Below, one piece after another: positions 19,564-27,772 of a DNA stretch of 64,000 nt. Source of the stretch: SpSt-333 sp040751955 (GTDB lineage Bacteria > Bacteroidota > Ignavibacteria > UBA10030 > UBA8401); the NCBI GenBank assembly GCA_040751955.1, contig JBFMFY010000010.1:12434-76433 (forward strand). Reading direction: 5' to 3'. Below the pieces are notes generated by a model. That model saw nothing but the letters and a program-made list of their open reading frames with translations, was not told the DNA's origin and made no database searches. The position numbers were made by a program, and so were the translations under genes. Numbering within the stretch: the first letter of the stretch is position 1; each line of letters begins with the position of its first letter.

Positions 19564-20483
19564 TGGGACTGAAAAGCAGACATCTGCTGGGACTTCAAGA
19601 TATTCCCAAGGAAGATATTCAATTGATACTCGATACAGCAGTATCGTTCAAAGAGATCATCAATCGACCGATAAAAAAAGTGCCGACGCTGCAAGGAAAG
19701 ACGATCGTCAATCTCTTCTTCGAGAACTCAACCCGCACGCGCACATCGTTTGAACTTGCGGAACGGCGTTTATCGGCTGATGTTGTCAGTTTTGCAACAT
19801 CAACATCAAGTGTTACAAAAGGGGAAACCCTGAAAGATACGGCGCGAAACATCGAGGCAATGAAGATTGACATGGTCGTCTTGCGTCACAATGCTGCCGG
19901 GTCGGCTCATTTTCTTTCGCGCATCATCGATGCCAATATCATCAATGCCGGAGACGGGCAGCACGAACACCCGACACAGGGATTGCTTGACATGTACAGC
20001 TTACGCGAGAAGTTCGGAAGATTGGAAGGGCTGCACATCTGCATCGTTGGAGACATTCTTCACAGCCGCGTTGCGCGCTCAAATATTTTTGGATTGCAGA
20101 CAATGGGAGCGAAAGTCTCCGTGTGCGGTCCGGCAACGCTGCTGCCGCGGGATGTTGAGAAACTTGGTGTGGATGTCTATTATCATCTGGATGATGTGCT
20201 TCCTAAGGTCGATGCGCTGAATGTGCTGCGCATTCAGTTGGAACGGGAAGCGGGCGGGTATTTCCCGACTCTTCGTGAATTCCACCGCTTCTTCGGCGTC
20301 ACAAAAGAAAGGCTGGATAAGATTGGAAAACCGATTGCGATCCTGCATCCCGGACCGATCAATCGTGATGTTGAACTTTCGGCGGATGTTGCCGACGGTC
20401 CGAATTCACTGATCCTTGAACAAGTGCAGAACGGCGTTGCAATCCGCATGGCGATTCTGTATCTGCTCGGGACACAAAATTAA
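19563..20483 (+). CDS. pyrB: Aspartate carbamoyltransferase catalytic chain
   Basis: 306 aa. Carbamoyl phosphate + aspartate gives carbamoyl aspartate, the first committed step of UMP synthesis. Motifs: FFENSTRTRTSFE (carbamoyl phosphate site), HPTQGLLDMYSL, DILHSRVARSN, and PGPINRDVEL near the end. No regulatory pyrI is seen nearby, as in the PyrR-controlled operons of Firmicutes. The start overlaps the pyrR stop, so the two are translationally coupled. Confidence 0.95.
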   Translation: MGLKSRHLLGLQDIPKEDIQLILDTAVSFKEIINRPIKKVPTLQGKTIVNLFFENSTRTRTSFELAERRLSADVVSFATSTSSVTKGETLKDTARNIEAMKIDMVVLRHNAAGSAHFLSRIIDANIINAGDGQHEHPTQGLLDMYSLREKFGRLEGLHICIVGDILHSRVARSNIFGLQTMGAKVSVCGPATLLPRDVEKLGVDVYYHLDDVLPKVDALNVLRIQLEREAGGYFPTLREFHRFFGVTKERLDKIGKPIAILHPGPINRDVELSADVADGPNSLILEQVQNGVAIRMAILYLLGTQN

Positions 20484-20490
20484 AGTACCG

Positions 20491-20518
20491 GCGGGTCGGC
20501 ATTAATGCCGACTTGCCA
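20491..20518 (+). repeat. Perfect palindrome/hairpin between pyrB and pyrC
   Basis: GTCGGCAT-TA-ATGCCGAC (20496-20513) is a perfect inverted repeat; in RNA it can extend through two G-U pairs to GGC/GCC (20491-20518). There is no U tract, so it is not a typical terminator. It ends 10 nt before the pyrC ATG and just upstream of its ribosome site. Confidence 0.7.
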
Positions 20519-20528
20519 AAGGAAGAGT

Positions 20529-21812
20529 ATGTCAGAAAAAATATTATTGCAGCAGGGTAGATTGATCGATCCGAAAACGAACCGCGACGACATTGTGGAT
20601 ATACTTGTCGTTAACGGAACAATTGAATCAATAAAGCAATCGATCTCTCCGCAGAACGATTACAAAGTTGTGAATCTAAAAAACAAGATTGTTGCACCCG
20701 GTTTCATCGATATCCATGTCCATCTCCGAGAACCGGGCTATGAACATAAAGAGACCATCGAAACAGGGACTCGCTCTGCAGCGTACGGAGGATTCACTGC
20801 CGTTTGCTGCATGCCGAATACAAACCCAGCTATTGATGACGAATCTCTCGTGACATTCGTGCAGATGCAGGCGAAACGGGTGAACGGTGGTATCGTTGAT
20901 GTCTTTCCCATTGCGTCAGTCAGCAAAGGGAGGGAAGGAAAAACACTTGCACCCATCGCGGAACTCGTTGGTGCCGGCGCCGTTGGGTTGAGCGACGACG
21001 GTGCACCGGTCTTCGACGCAAAAGTAATGCGGCGCGCGCTGGAGTATGCCAAGATGTACAATGTTCCCGTTATGCAGCATTGCGAAATTCCCGAACTGGC
21101 GCACGGCGGAGTGATGAACGAGGGAAAGGTCTCAACCGAGCTTGGTCTGCCGGGCATACCGTGTGTGGCTGAAGAAATAATGATCGCCCGCGATCTGATT
21201 CTTGCCGCATACACACATTCACGCTATCACGTCTGTCATATGAGTACGGCATACTCAGTTGAACTCGTACGACAGGGAAAAGAGGATGGAGTGCAGGTGA
21301 CGTGCGAAGTCACACCGCACCATTTTACCGTGACGGATGAGATTGTCCGCTCGTATGACACGAACACGAAAATGAATCCTCCGCTCCGGACGCAGGAAGA
21401 CATAGATGCAATCAAAGAGGGATTGAAAGACGGAACGATAGATGTCATTGCAACCGATCACGCGCCGCATTCGCTCGATGAAAAAGAGGTCGATTACATT
21501 CAAGCACCGTTCGGTATTGTCGGTCTCGAAACCGCCATTGGTCTTACGATCACAGAATTGGTCGATCAAAATTTTCTCACACTCACGCAGATGATCGAGA
21601 AATTATCAACCAATCCAAGGCGGATCATCGGGAAGGAGATCGAAGTGAAGGAGGGGGAACGAGCCAATTTTACATTCTTTGATCCAGTACTTGAATGGAA
21701 GGTCGAAACCGCTGCATTCAAATCGAAATCGAAGAACTCTCCATTTAATGGAAGGGTGCTCAGAGGAAAGGCAATCGGGATTTTCAATAACGGTACTCTG
21801 TTGCTGTATTAA
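20529..21812 (+). CDS. pyrC: Dihydroorotase
   Basis: 427 aa, the size of class I (type PyrC of Gram-positives and FCB) dihydroorotases. Closes carbamoyl aspartate to dihydroorotate. Zinc-site motifs: FIDIHVHLREPG near residue 58, HCEIPEL, CHMSTAYSV, ATDHAPHS with the catalytic Asp. The ATG at 20529 is preferred over the one 24 bp upstream because it follows AAGGAAG and gives a normal N-terminus (SEKILLQQGRLIDP). Confidence 0.93.
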   Translation: MSEKILLQQGRLIDPKTNRDDIVDILVVNGTIESIKQSISPQNDYKVVNLKNKIVAPGFIDIHVHLREPGYEHKETIETGTRSAAYGGFTAVCCMPNTNPAIDDESLVTFVQMQAKRVNGGIVDVFPIASVSKGREGKTLAPIAELVGAGAVGLSDDGAPVFDAKVMRRALEYAKMYNVPVMQHCEIPELAHGGVMNEGKVSTELGLPGIPCVAEEIMIARDLILAAYTHSRYHVCHMSTAYSVELVRQGKEDGVQVTCEVTPHHFTVTDEIVRSYDTNTKMNPPLRTQEDIDAIKEGLKDGTIDVIATDHAPHSLDEKEVDYIQAPFGIVGLETAIGLTITELVDQNFLTLTQMIEKLSTNPRRIIGKEIEVKEGERANFTFFDPVLEWKVETAAFKSKSKNSPFNGRVLRGKAIGIFNNGTLLLY

Positions 21813-21859
21813 ATTCCATTGAAAACCTGCCGCAAGGTAATCATCCACCGCCGGTTATT

Positions 21860-22579
21860 ATGAAGATTGTCCGTTCAAACATATTCGAACGCTATTCTGA
21901 ACTTCTTTTCGGTATGAGCACCCGCAGCGGTGCTGCACTCGATATGAACATGAGTTTTAATGTTGGCGACGATCCGCTTCATGTCGCGGAGAACAGAAAG
22001 AAATTTTTTTCTGCGCTTGGGATTGACGGAGACCGGGTTGCATTTCCGCTGCAGGAACACACCAGCGTTGTTCAAGTTTGTACAGTACCTGCTCAACATC
22101 CGCATTGCGATGCATTAGTGACAAATGCAAAGAATACATTCCTTGCTGTGAGCATTGCAGATTGTACACCGGTGATGCTGTATGATCCGAAGAAAAAAGT
22201 TGTCGCCGGCATTCACGCCGGATGGAGAGGAACGTCAACGAAGATTGTTGAGAATGCTGTTCGCTTGATGAGGGATCAGTACGAAGTCGATCCTGCAAAC
22301 ATTATCGCATTCATAGGTCCTTCGGCAGGAGGATGTTGCTACGAAGTGGGAAAAGAAGTGGCGGAACTATTTCCTCCGGAATGTACCACAGAAAAAGGGA
22401 GTGGAAAATTTTTTCTTGATGTCAAGAAGGCAAATCGCCTTCAACTTCTTGCAAATGGAGTGCAGGAATCACATATTGAAGTGCATCCGGATTGTTCCAT
22501 TCACAATCAACTGTACCATTCTTACAGAAGAGATGGAACGAATTCAGGGCGGATGCTTGCAATCATAGGAATAGAATAA
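21860..22579 (+). CDS. pgeF: Laccase-domain protein PgeF/YfiH (purine nucleoside-acting or peptidoglycan editing factor)
   Basis: 239 aa. The family metal ligands are visible: LQEHTSVVQV (His), IADCTPVMLYD (Cys) and IHAGWRGTS (His), with the C-terminal DCSIHNQLYHSYRRDG. Members were first called polyphenol oxidases; bacterial ones act on adenosine and other purine nucleosides, and E. coli YfiH corrects misincorporated serine in peptidoglycan precursors. It lies between pyrC and glmS, which fits a housekeeping role in nucleotides or cell wall. Confidence 0.85.
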   Translation: MKIVRSNIFERYSELLFGMSTRSGAALDMNMSFNVGDDPLHVAENRKKFFSALGIDGDRVAFPLQEHTSVVQVCTVPAQHPHCDALVTNAKNTFLAVSIADCTPVMLYDPKKKVVAGIHAGWRGTSTKIVENAVRLMRDQYEVDPANIIAFIGPSAGGCCYEVGKEVAELFPPECTTEKGSGKFFLDVKKANRLQLLANGVQESHIEVHPDCSIHNQLYHSYRRDGTNSGRMLAIIGIE

Positions 22580-22597
22580 TAAGGAGAATGCTGCCGA

Positions 22598-24433
22598 ATG
22601 TGCGGAATAGTCGGATATATCGGTTCAAAAAATTCGCTGCCGATGCTCATTGATGGTTTAAAACGTCTTGAGTACCGCGGGTACGATTCAGCGGGGGTTG
22701 CGATCATACACGATTCAATCCTTCGTATACAAAAGAAGGTTGGGAAAGTGACTGAACTGGAAAAAGCTGCCTCAGCGGATCAATACAGTGGCACGATCGG
22801 TATCGGTCATACCCGATGGGCAACGCACGGTGAACCGAGCGATATCAATGCACATCCGCATGTCAGCCACGACGGCACGATTGCGATGATCCACAACGGA
22901 ATTATAGAAAATTATCAATCGATCCGTGCAACTTTAGAAAAACTCGGATACAAATTTTCTTCTGCAACCGATACGGAGGCGCTGGTTCATTTGATACAAG
23001 AGATGAAAAAGGTCTCCGGGGATCTTGAAACCGCCGTGCGCCTCGCGCTGCGCCAGGTTGACGGTACATACGGTATCGCCGTCGTTTCTTCTCAGGAACC
23101 GGACAAGATCATTGTCGCAAGAAAAGGGAGTCCGCTCATCATCGGTGTCGGCGAGGGTGAACATTTTGTCACATCGGATGCATCCGCAATCGTTCCCTAC
23201 ACACGGCATGTCGTCTATCTTGAAGACGGTGAGATCGCCGTGTTGTCAAAGAATAAATTCGAGACAAAGACGATCGACAATGTTGATATTGTGAAGCAGG
23301 TAGAAAAGATCACGTTCGATATCGACCAGATCGAAAAAGGGGGATATGATCATTTCATGTTGAAGGAGATCATGGAGCAGCCGGAGACCTTGCGAAATGC
23401 CATGCGAGGCAGAGTGCTTCTCGACGAGGGAAATGCAAAGCTGAGCGGGCTGCGTGATGTGATGCTTTTGCTTGAGAATGCACAACGAATGATTGTCACC
23501 GCTTGCGGGACTTCATGGCATGCCGGTTTGGTTGGCGAATATATGATGGAGCAGTACGCCAAAGTCCCTGTTGAAGTTGAGTACGCATCGGAGTTCAGGT
23601 ACCGCAATCCCATTATTAAACCGAACGATGTGCTTTTTTTGGTCAGCCAAAGCGGTGAGACTGCCGATACGCTTGCAGCGCTGCGTGAGGGGAAGAAGAA
23701 AGGAGCTTCAGTTCTTGGAATCTGCAATGTCGTCGGCAGTACGATTGCACGTGAAAGCCACGGAGGAGTGTACATTCACGCAGGACCCGAGATCGGCGTC
23801 GCCTCTACCAAGGCGTTCACTTCACAGCTTATTGTCTTTTCCTTGATCACGATTCTCATAGCGCGTCAACGGGGTGCAATCACAGCAGATCAGGCAAAAG
23901 GGATTTGCAAGGAATTGCTTGCGCTGCCCGATAAAGTACAAACGATGTTGAAAAATACTTCTGAAGTTGAACGGATCGCTGAGGAGTTTAAGAGTACGGC
24001 AAACTTTCTCTATCTCGGTCGCGGGTACAATTTTCCAGTAGCATTGGAAGGAGCGTTGAAGCTGAAAGAAATTTCGTACATCCATGCTGAAGGATATCCC
24101 GCAGCAGAAATGAAACATGGTCCCATTGCTTTGATCGATAAGAACATGCCTGTGGTTGTCATCGCGACAAAAGACAGCACGTACGACAAGGTTATATCGA
24201 ATATTCAGGAAGTGAAAGCGCGGAAAGGAAGGATCATCGCCATCGCAAATGATGATGACAAACAGATTCATTCCCTTGCCGATTATGTAATCACAGTGCC
24301 GCAAACGGCGGATATGCTATCGCCGATCGTGAATGTGATACCGCTGCAATTGCTGGCATATTACATTGCGGTGAAGCGCGGATGCAATGTCGATCAGCCG
24401 AGGAACCTAGCAAAAAGCGTCACAGTAGAATAA
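22598..24433 (+). CDS. glmS: Glutamine-fructose-6-phosphate aminotransferase
   Basis: 611 aa, full length. Makes glucosamine-6-phosphate for peptidoglycan and lipopolysaccharide. Cys2 of the N-terminal glutaminase (MCGIVGYIGS) is present; two SIS domains follow with SQSGETADTLAAL and GRGYNFPVALEGALKLKE; the C-terminus DQPRNLAKSVTVE is the family ending. A ribosome site AAGGAGA lies 11 nt upstream. It is 18 bp after pgeF. Confidence 0.97.
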   Translation: MCGIVGYIGSKNSLPMLIDGLKRLEYRGYDSAGVAIIHDSILRIQKKVGKVTELEKAASADQYSGTIGIGHTRWATHGEPSDINAHPHVSHDGTIAMIHNGIIENYQSIRATLEKLGYKFSSATDTEALVHLIQEMKKVSGDLETAVRLALRQVDGTYGIAVVSSQEPDKIIVARKGSPLIIGVGEGEHFVTSDASAIVPYTRHVVYLEDGEIAVLSKNKFETKTIDNVDIVKQVEKITFDIDQIEKGGYDHFMLKEIMEQPETLRNAMRGRVLLDEGNAKLSGLRDVMLLLENAQRMIVTACGTSWHAGLVGEYMMEQYAKVPVEVEYASEFRYRNPIIKPNDVLFLVSQSGETADTLAALREGKKKGASVLGICNVVGSTIARESHGGVYIHAGPEIGVASTKAFTSQLIVFSLITILIARQRGAITADQAKGICKELLALPDKVQTMLKNTSEVERIAEEFKSTANFLYLGRGYNFPVALEGALKLKEISYIHAEGYPAAEMKHGPIALIDKNMPVVVIATKDSTYDKVISNIQEVKARKGRIIAIANDDDKQIHSLADYVITVPQTADMLSPIVNVIPLQLLAYYIAVKRGCNVDQPRNLAKSVTVE

Positions 24434-24505
24434 TCCGGGATTGTTTGATTTTATAGTGGAAAACTTTGTATTTTCCTATCCACATTACTATTGCGAGGAA
24501 ACAAC

Positions 24506-25336
24506 GTGTCAGTAGATTATCGATTCAAAAAAACAGATTGGGCTCTTGTGCTCGGCGCTTCCAGCGGTTTCGGCGGTGCAACAGCTGTTGAACTTGCAAC
24601 GCACGGCATGAATATTTGCGGCGTTCATTTTGACCGTGCTGCGACAATACCGAATGCGGAAAAGGTAAAGAGCGACTGTGAAGCACAAGGGGTGAAGGTG
24701 CTTTTTTTCAACATCAACGCTTCGGATGCAGAAAAGCGCAAAGAAGTGATTGACGCCCTCCGAAAGGAATTCACACCGGAATCGAATCTTCGGGTGTTAA
24801 TGCATTCGCTTGCGTTCGGTTCATTGAAGCCTTTTATTGCAAAAGATCCGAAAAATCAGTTGACGCAGGCACAAATTGAAATGACGATGGACGTGATGGC
24901 GAACGCTCTTGTCTATTGGACGCAGGCGGCATTCAATGCGGGTTTGATGAAACAAGGAGCGCGTATTTTTACGATGACAAGTTCCGGCGGTCATTCGCAA
25001 TTTCCTGATTACGGTGCAGTTTCAGCGGCAAAGGCGGCGTCGGAATCGTACATCCGTCAGCTGGCGCTGGAACTTGGTCCGTACGGCATTACTGCCAATG
25101 CGATTATGGCGGGAGTAACGGATACCGCAGCGCTGCGAAAAATACCAGGCAATGAACGAATGATCAATATTGCAAAATCAAAGAATCCGTCGCTTCGATT
25201 GACAACGCCTGATGCCGTCGCGAAAGCAATTTCATTGCTTGCGCATGACAATGCATATTTTATTTCAGGAAATACCATCGGTGTGGATGGCGGAGAAGAT
25301 GTCGTCGAGTTCATCGGCGAAAACCCGACTCCGTAA
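24506..25336 (+). CDS. Short-chain dehydrogenase, FabL-like enoyl-ACP reductase candidate
   Basis: 276 aa from the GTG at 24506, chosen because GAGGA (24495-24499) lies 6 nt before it. Rossmann motif LVLGASSGFGGAT near the N-terminus; catalytic region TSSGGHSQFPDYGAVSAAK with Ser, Tyr and Lys in SDR spacing. The stretch TDTAALRKIPGNERM resembles FabL, the NADPH-dependent enoyl-ACP reductase of fatty acid synthesis. Other SDR roles remain possible. A terminator follows, so it ends a transcription unit. Confidence 0.75.
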   Translation: MSVDYRFKKTDWALVLGASSGFGGATAVELATHGMNICGVHFDRAATIPNAEKVKSDCEAQGVKVLFFNINASDAEKRKEVIDALRKEFTPESNLRVLMHSLAFGSLKPFIAKDPKNQLTQAQIEMTMDVMANALVYWTQAAFNAGLMKQGARIFTMTSSGGHSQFPDYGAVSAAKAASESYIRQLALELGPYGITANAIMAGVTDTAALRKIPGNERMINIAKSKNPSLRLTTPDAVAKAISLLAHDNAYFISGNTIGVDGGEDVVEFIGENPTP

Positions 25337-25360
25337 ACTTCCGTTGATATTCATCCTTTC

Positions 25361-25392
25361 ATACCGCCGGCAAAGGCGGTATTTTTATTTTT
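25361..25392 (+). terminator. Rho-independent terminator
   Basis: ATACCGCC (25361-25368) pairs perfectly with GGCGGTAT (25375-25382) around a 6-nt loop, followed by a T-rich run. It lies 24 bp after the SDR stop and immediately before arfB. Confidence 0.85.
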
Positions 25393-25395
25393 ACA

Positions 25396-25824
25396 ATGGA
25401 CGACCTAATACTAAATACATCCATCACGATTCCTCAGTCATCGCTTGCATTCAAATTCAGCCGGAGCGGAGGGAAAGGGGGACAGAATGTCAACAAGGTC
25501 GCAACGAAAGTGGAGATCGCTGTTCACATTGACGACATCGAAGCACCGGACAAGGTAAAGCAGCGCTTAAAAGAGAACCTTGCACACAGACTCGATTCGT
25601 TCGGTCTATTGCATGTCGTCTCGCAGGAATCGCGCAGCCAATGGCAGAATAAACAATCGGCGCTGCAGAAACTTGCCGACCTGATTGCCGACGCGTCGCT
25701 GGAGGAAAAAGATCGGATCGCAACAAAGCCGACAAAGGTTGCCCGAAAGAAACGCCTCGAAAAGAAAAAAAGACACGGAAAGAAAAAAGAGATCCGTCGA
25801 ACAAAACATTTCTCCGATGAGTGA
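25396..25824 (+). CDS. arfB: Alternative ribosome-rescue factor ArfB (peptidyl-tRNA hydrolase)
   Basis: 142 aa. Contains the release-factor signature RSGGKGGQNVNKVATKVE with the GGQ tripeptide that hydrolyses peptidyl-tRNA, and a strongly basic C-terminal tail (KKRLEKKKRHGKKKEIRR) that in ArfB enters the mRNA channel of stalled ribosomes. It lacks the codon-recognition domain of RF1/RF2. It starts right after a terminator, and its stop lies next to the menG start region. Confidence 0.92.
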   Translation: MDDLILNTSITIPQSSLAFKFSRSGGKGGQNVNKVATKVEIAVHIDDIEAPDKVKQRLKENLAHRLDSFGLLHVVSQESRSQWQNKQSALQKLADLIADASLEEKDRIATKPTKVARKKRLEKKKRHGKKKEIRRTKHFSDE

Positions 25825-25847
25825 ACATTTCGTATATTTGTCCCGCT

Positions 25848-26537
25848 ATGCAGAAAGAATATGTCCGTTCCTTGTTCGATAGTATTGCGTATCGATACGA
25901 CCTTCTGAACCACCTCCTCAGCGGCGGAGTTGATCTCTATTGGCGGCGAAAAGCAATTCAAACCCTCACACAGATGCACCCGAAACGGATTCTCGACGTA
26001 GCTACTGGCACGGCTGATTTTGCCATAGCCGCGGTGCGGTTGAATCCCGAAAACGTGATCGGCGTTGACATTTCGGAACCGATGCTGGCAATCGGGAGAA
26101 AAAAAATTGCGCAGAGAAATTTGAACGGAATGATCCAGCTTCAGACGGGAGAAGCAGAGAACTTGATGTTCGGCGCCGCGTCGTTCGATGCGGCGATTGT
26201 TGCCTTCGGTGCAAGAAACTTCGAACAGCTCGACAAAGGACTGTCTGAGATGTATCGCGTACTGAGGACTGGAGGAAAGATCGTTGTGCTGGAATTTTCA
26301 CGTCCGAAAATGTTTCCATTCCGTCAACTCTACTTTTTTTACTTCAGAAATATACTTCCGATGGTCGGACGGATCATTTCAAAGGACAATGAAGCGTATC
26401 AATACCTTCCGGATACTGTGATGAAATTCCCGGAAGGGGAGGAGTTCCTCGATCGACTGCAAAAGGCGGGATTTTCGGGTGTGAAAGAAGAACGGCTGAC
26501 ATTCGGCATTGCGACGATCTATACGGGAATAAAATAG
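25848..26537 (+). CDS. menG: Demethylmenaquinone methyltransferase
   Basis: 229 aa from ATG 25848; an in-frame GTG at 25821 overlapping the arfB stop is an alternative. The chosen start gives the family N-terminus (KEYVRSLFDSIAYRYDLLNHLLSGG). SAM-binding motif DVATGTADFAIAA, then IGVDISEPML; C-terminus matches UbiE/MenG. It methylates demethylmenaquinone, the last step of menaquinone synthesis. The nearby mqnD supports menaquinone over ubiquinone. Confidence 0.9.
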   Translation: MQKEYVRSLFDSIAYRYDLLNHLLSGGVDLYWRRKAIQTLTQMHPKRILDVATGTADFAIAAVRLNPENVIGVDISEPMLAIGRKKIAQRNLNGMIQLQTGEAENLMFGAASFDAAIVAFGARNFEQLDKGLSEMYRVLRTGGKIVVLEFSRPKMFPFRQLYFFYFRNILPMVGRIISKDNEAYQYLPDTVMKFPEGEEFLDRLQKAGFSGVKEERLTFGIATIYTGIK

Positions 26538-26649
26538 AAATAGTCATTCTGAGCAAGCGAGTGTTGTTTACGAGCGCGTCGAAGGATAACCATCATGCAG
26601 CGGCACACGTCGAAGCATGTTCACTAAGGATTGAATGAAGGAAAGAACA

Positions 26650-27486
26650 ATGACAGAACGAGTAATAAAAGTAGGACACAGCCCCGATCCTGACGATGCA
26701 TTCATGTTCTACGGGCTTGCAAGCGAAAAAGTGAAACTGGACGGCATCAAGATTGAACACATGCTCGAAGATATTCAATCGCTGAATGTGCGCGCAATGA
26801 ACGGCGAACTGGAAGTAACTGCGATCTCTGCGCATACATTTCCGTATGTTGCGGACAAGTATTGGATTATGGTGACCGGTGCGAGCATGGGGGAAGGATA
26901 CGGACCGGTGATTGTGTCGAAAAAATACAAGACACTGGATGAGTTGAAAGGGAAGACGGTTGCAACGCCGGGAAAACTGACTACCGCAACACTGCTCTTC
27001 AAAATCTTTACTGATGGAATTAACAATGTTGATGTGCCGTTCGATCAAATTATGGATCGCGTGAACGCAGGTGAATTTGATGCAGGACTGCTGATTCACG
27101 AAGGACAACTGACGTACGGCAAAGAGGGATTCAACAAGATACTCGACTTCGGCGAATTCTGGGAAGAATTCTCCAAAGGGCTTCCACTGCCGCTTGGACT
27201 TGACGTAGTGCGGAAGGATCTCGGAATCGATCTTGCAAATAAATTATCGCTCGGTTTGAAACAGAGCATCCACTACGGCTACATGCACCAGAATGAATCA
27301 ATTCCCTATGCGATGAAATGGGGACGGGGGATAGATTATTCTCTCGGAGAAAAATTTGTGAAGATGTATGTGAGTGAACTGACCATTGACATGGGGGAGA
27401 AGGGAAAGCAGGCGCTCGAACTTCTTTTCAAACTCGGACATGAGAAGGGGATTATCCCCCGTGTGCCTGCTGTAGAGTTGGTGTAA
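26650..27486 (+). CDS. mqnD: 1,4-dihydroxy-6-naphthoate synthase-like protein (futalosine menaquinone pathway)
   Basis: 278 aa from ATG 26650 (preceded by AAGGAAAG); an ATG 15 bp upstream is weaker. The start KVGHSPDPDDAFMFYGLAS is the MqnD signature, followed by the periplasmic-binding-protein fold (SAHTFPYVADKYWIM, GPVIVSKK). MqnD turns cyclic dehypoxanthine futalosine into 1,4-dihydroxy-6-naphthoate. Together with menG this indicates the futalosine route; mqnA/B/C are not in the window. Confidence 0.88.
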   Translation: MTERVIKVGHSPDPDDAFMFYGLASEKVKLDGIKIEHMLEDIQSLNVRAMNGELEVTAISAHTFPYVADKYWIMVTGASMGEGYGPVIVSKKYKTLDELKGKTVATPGKLTTATLLFKIFTDGINNVDVPFDQIMDRVNAGEFDAGLLIHEGQLTYGKEGFNKILDFGEFWEEFSKGLPLPLGLDVVRKDLGIDLANKLSLGLKQSIHYGYMHQNESIPYAMKWGRGIDYSLGEKFVKMYVSELTIDMGEKGKQALELLFKLGHEKGIIPRVPAVELV

Positions 27487-27564
27487 TACCCTGCAACGTG
27501 ATGCCGTGAATCTGCCAACCACGAGAAATCAACTTTCTGCATTTCTTACTCATTCTAATTAGTT

Positions 27565-27745
27565 GAGACTTCTGAAAAAATCCACCTTGTTTCCATTCCG
27601 AGGAGCCTGCCTGCACGAAACCGATGCTTCGTTTCGGCAAAGGCAGGCGTAGCGACGAGGAATCTGAGATATCCGCCCAAAATCGCCAATCAGATTTCTC
27701 GCTTCGCTCGAAATGACAAAGGGAAATGAATATTTCAGAAGTCTC
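27565..27745. repeat. MITE-like repeat, copy A (181 bp, 13-bp perfect terminal inverted repeats)
   Basis: Ends are GAGACTTCTGAAA and its exact complement. The element is flanked by TAGTT on both sides (27560-27564 and 27746-27750), like a 5-bp target duplication. The inside holds nested palindromes (TCCGAGGAG/..., CGAGCGAAGCGAG). It fills most of the 286-bp gap between mqnD and the kinase gene. Related copies lie at 31248, 49912 and 59261. No coding capacity. Confidence 0.8.
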
Positions 27746-27772
27746 TAGTTGTAGAACAAGATAAAACTTGTC

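Noticed and set aside
24440..24490. Bacteroidetes-type promoter (TTTG / TAnnTTTG) before the SDR gene
   Set aside because: TTTG elements exist, but spacing and the -7 box do not fit well enough to report.
26543..26600. Further copy of the GTCATTCTGAG repeat after menG
   Set aside because: Only the left end (GTCATTCTGAGCAAGCGAG) is seen; there is no matching right end, so at best a fragment.
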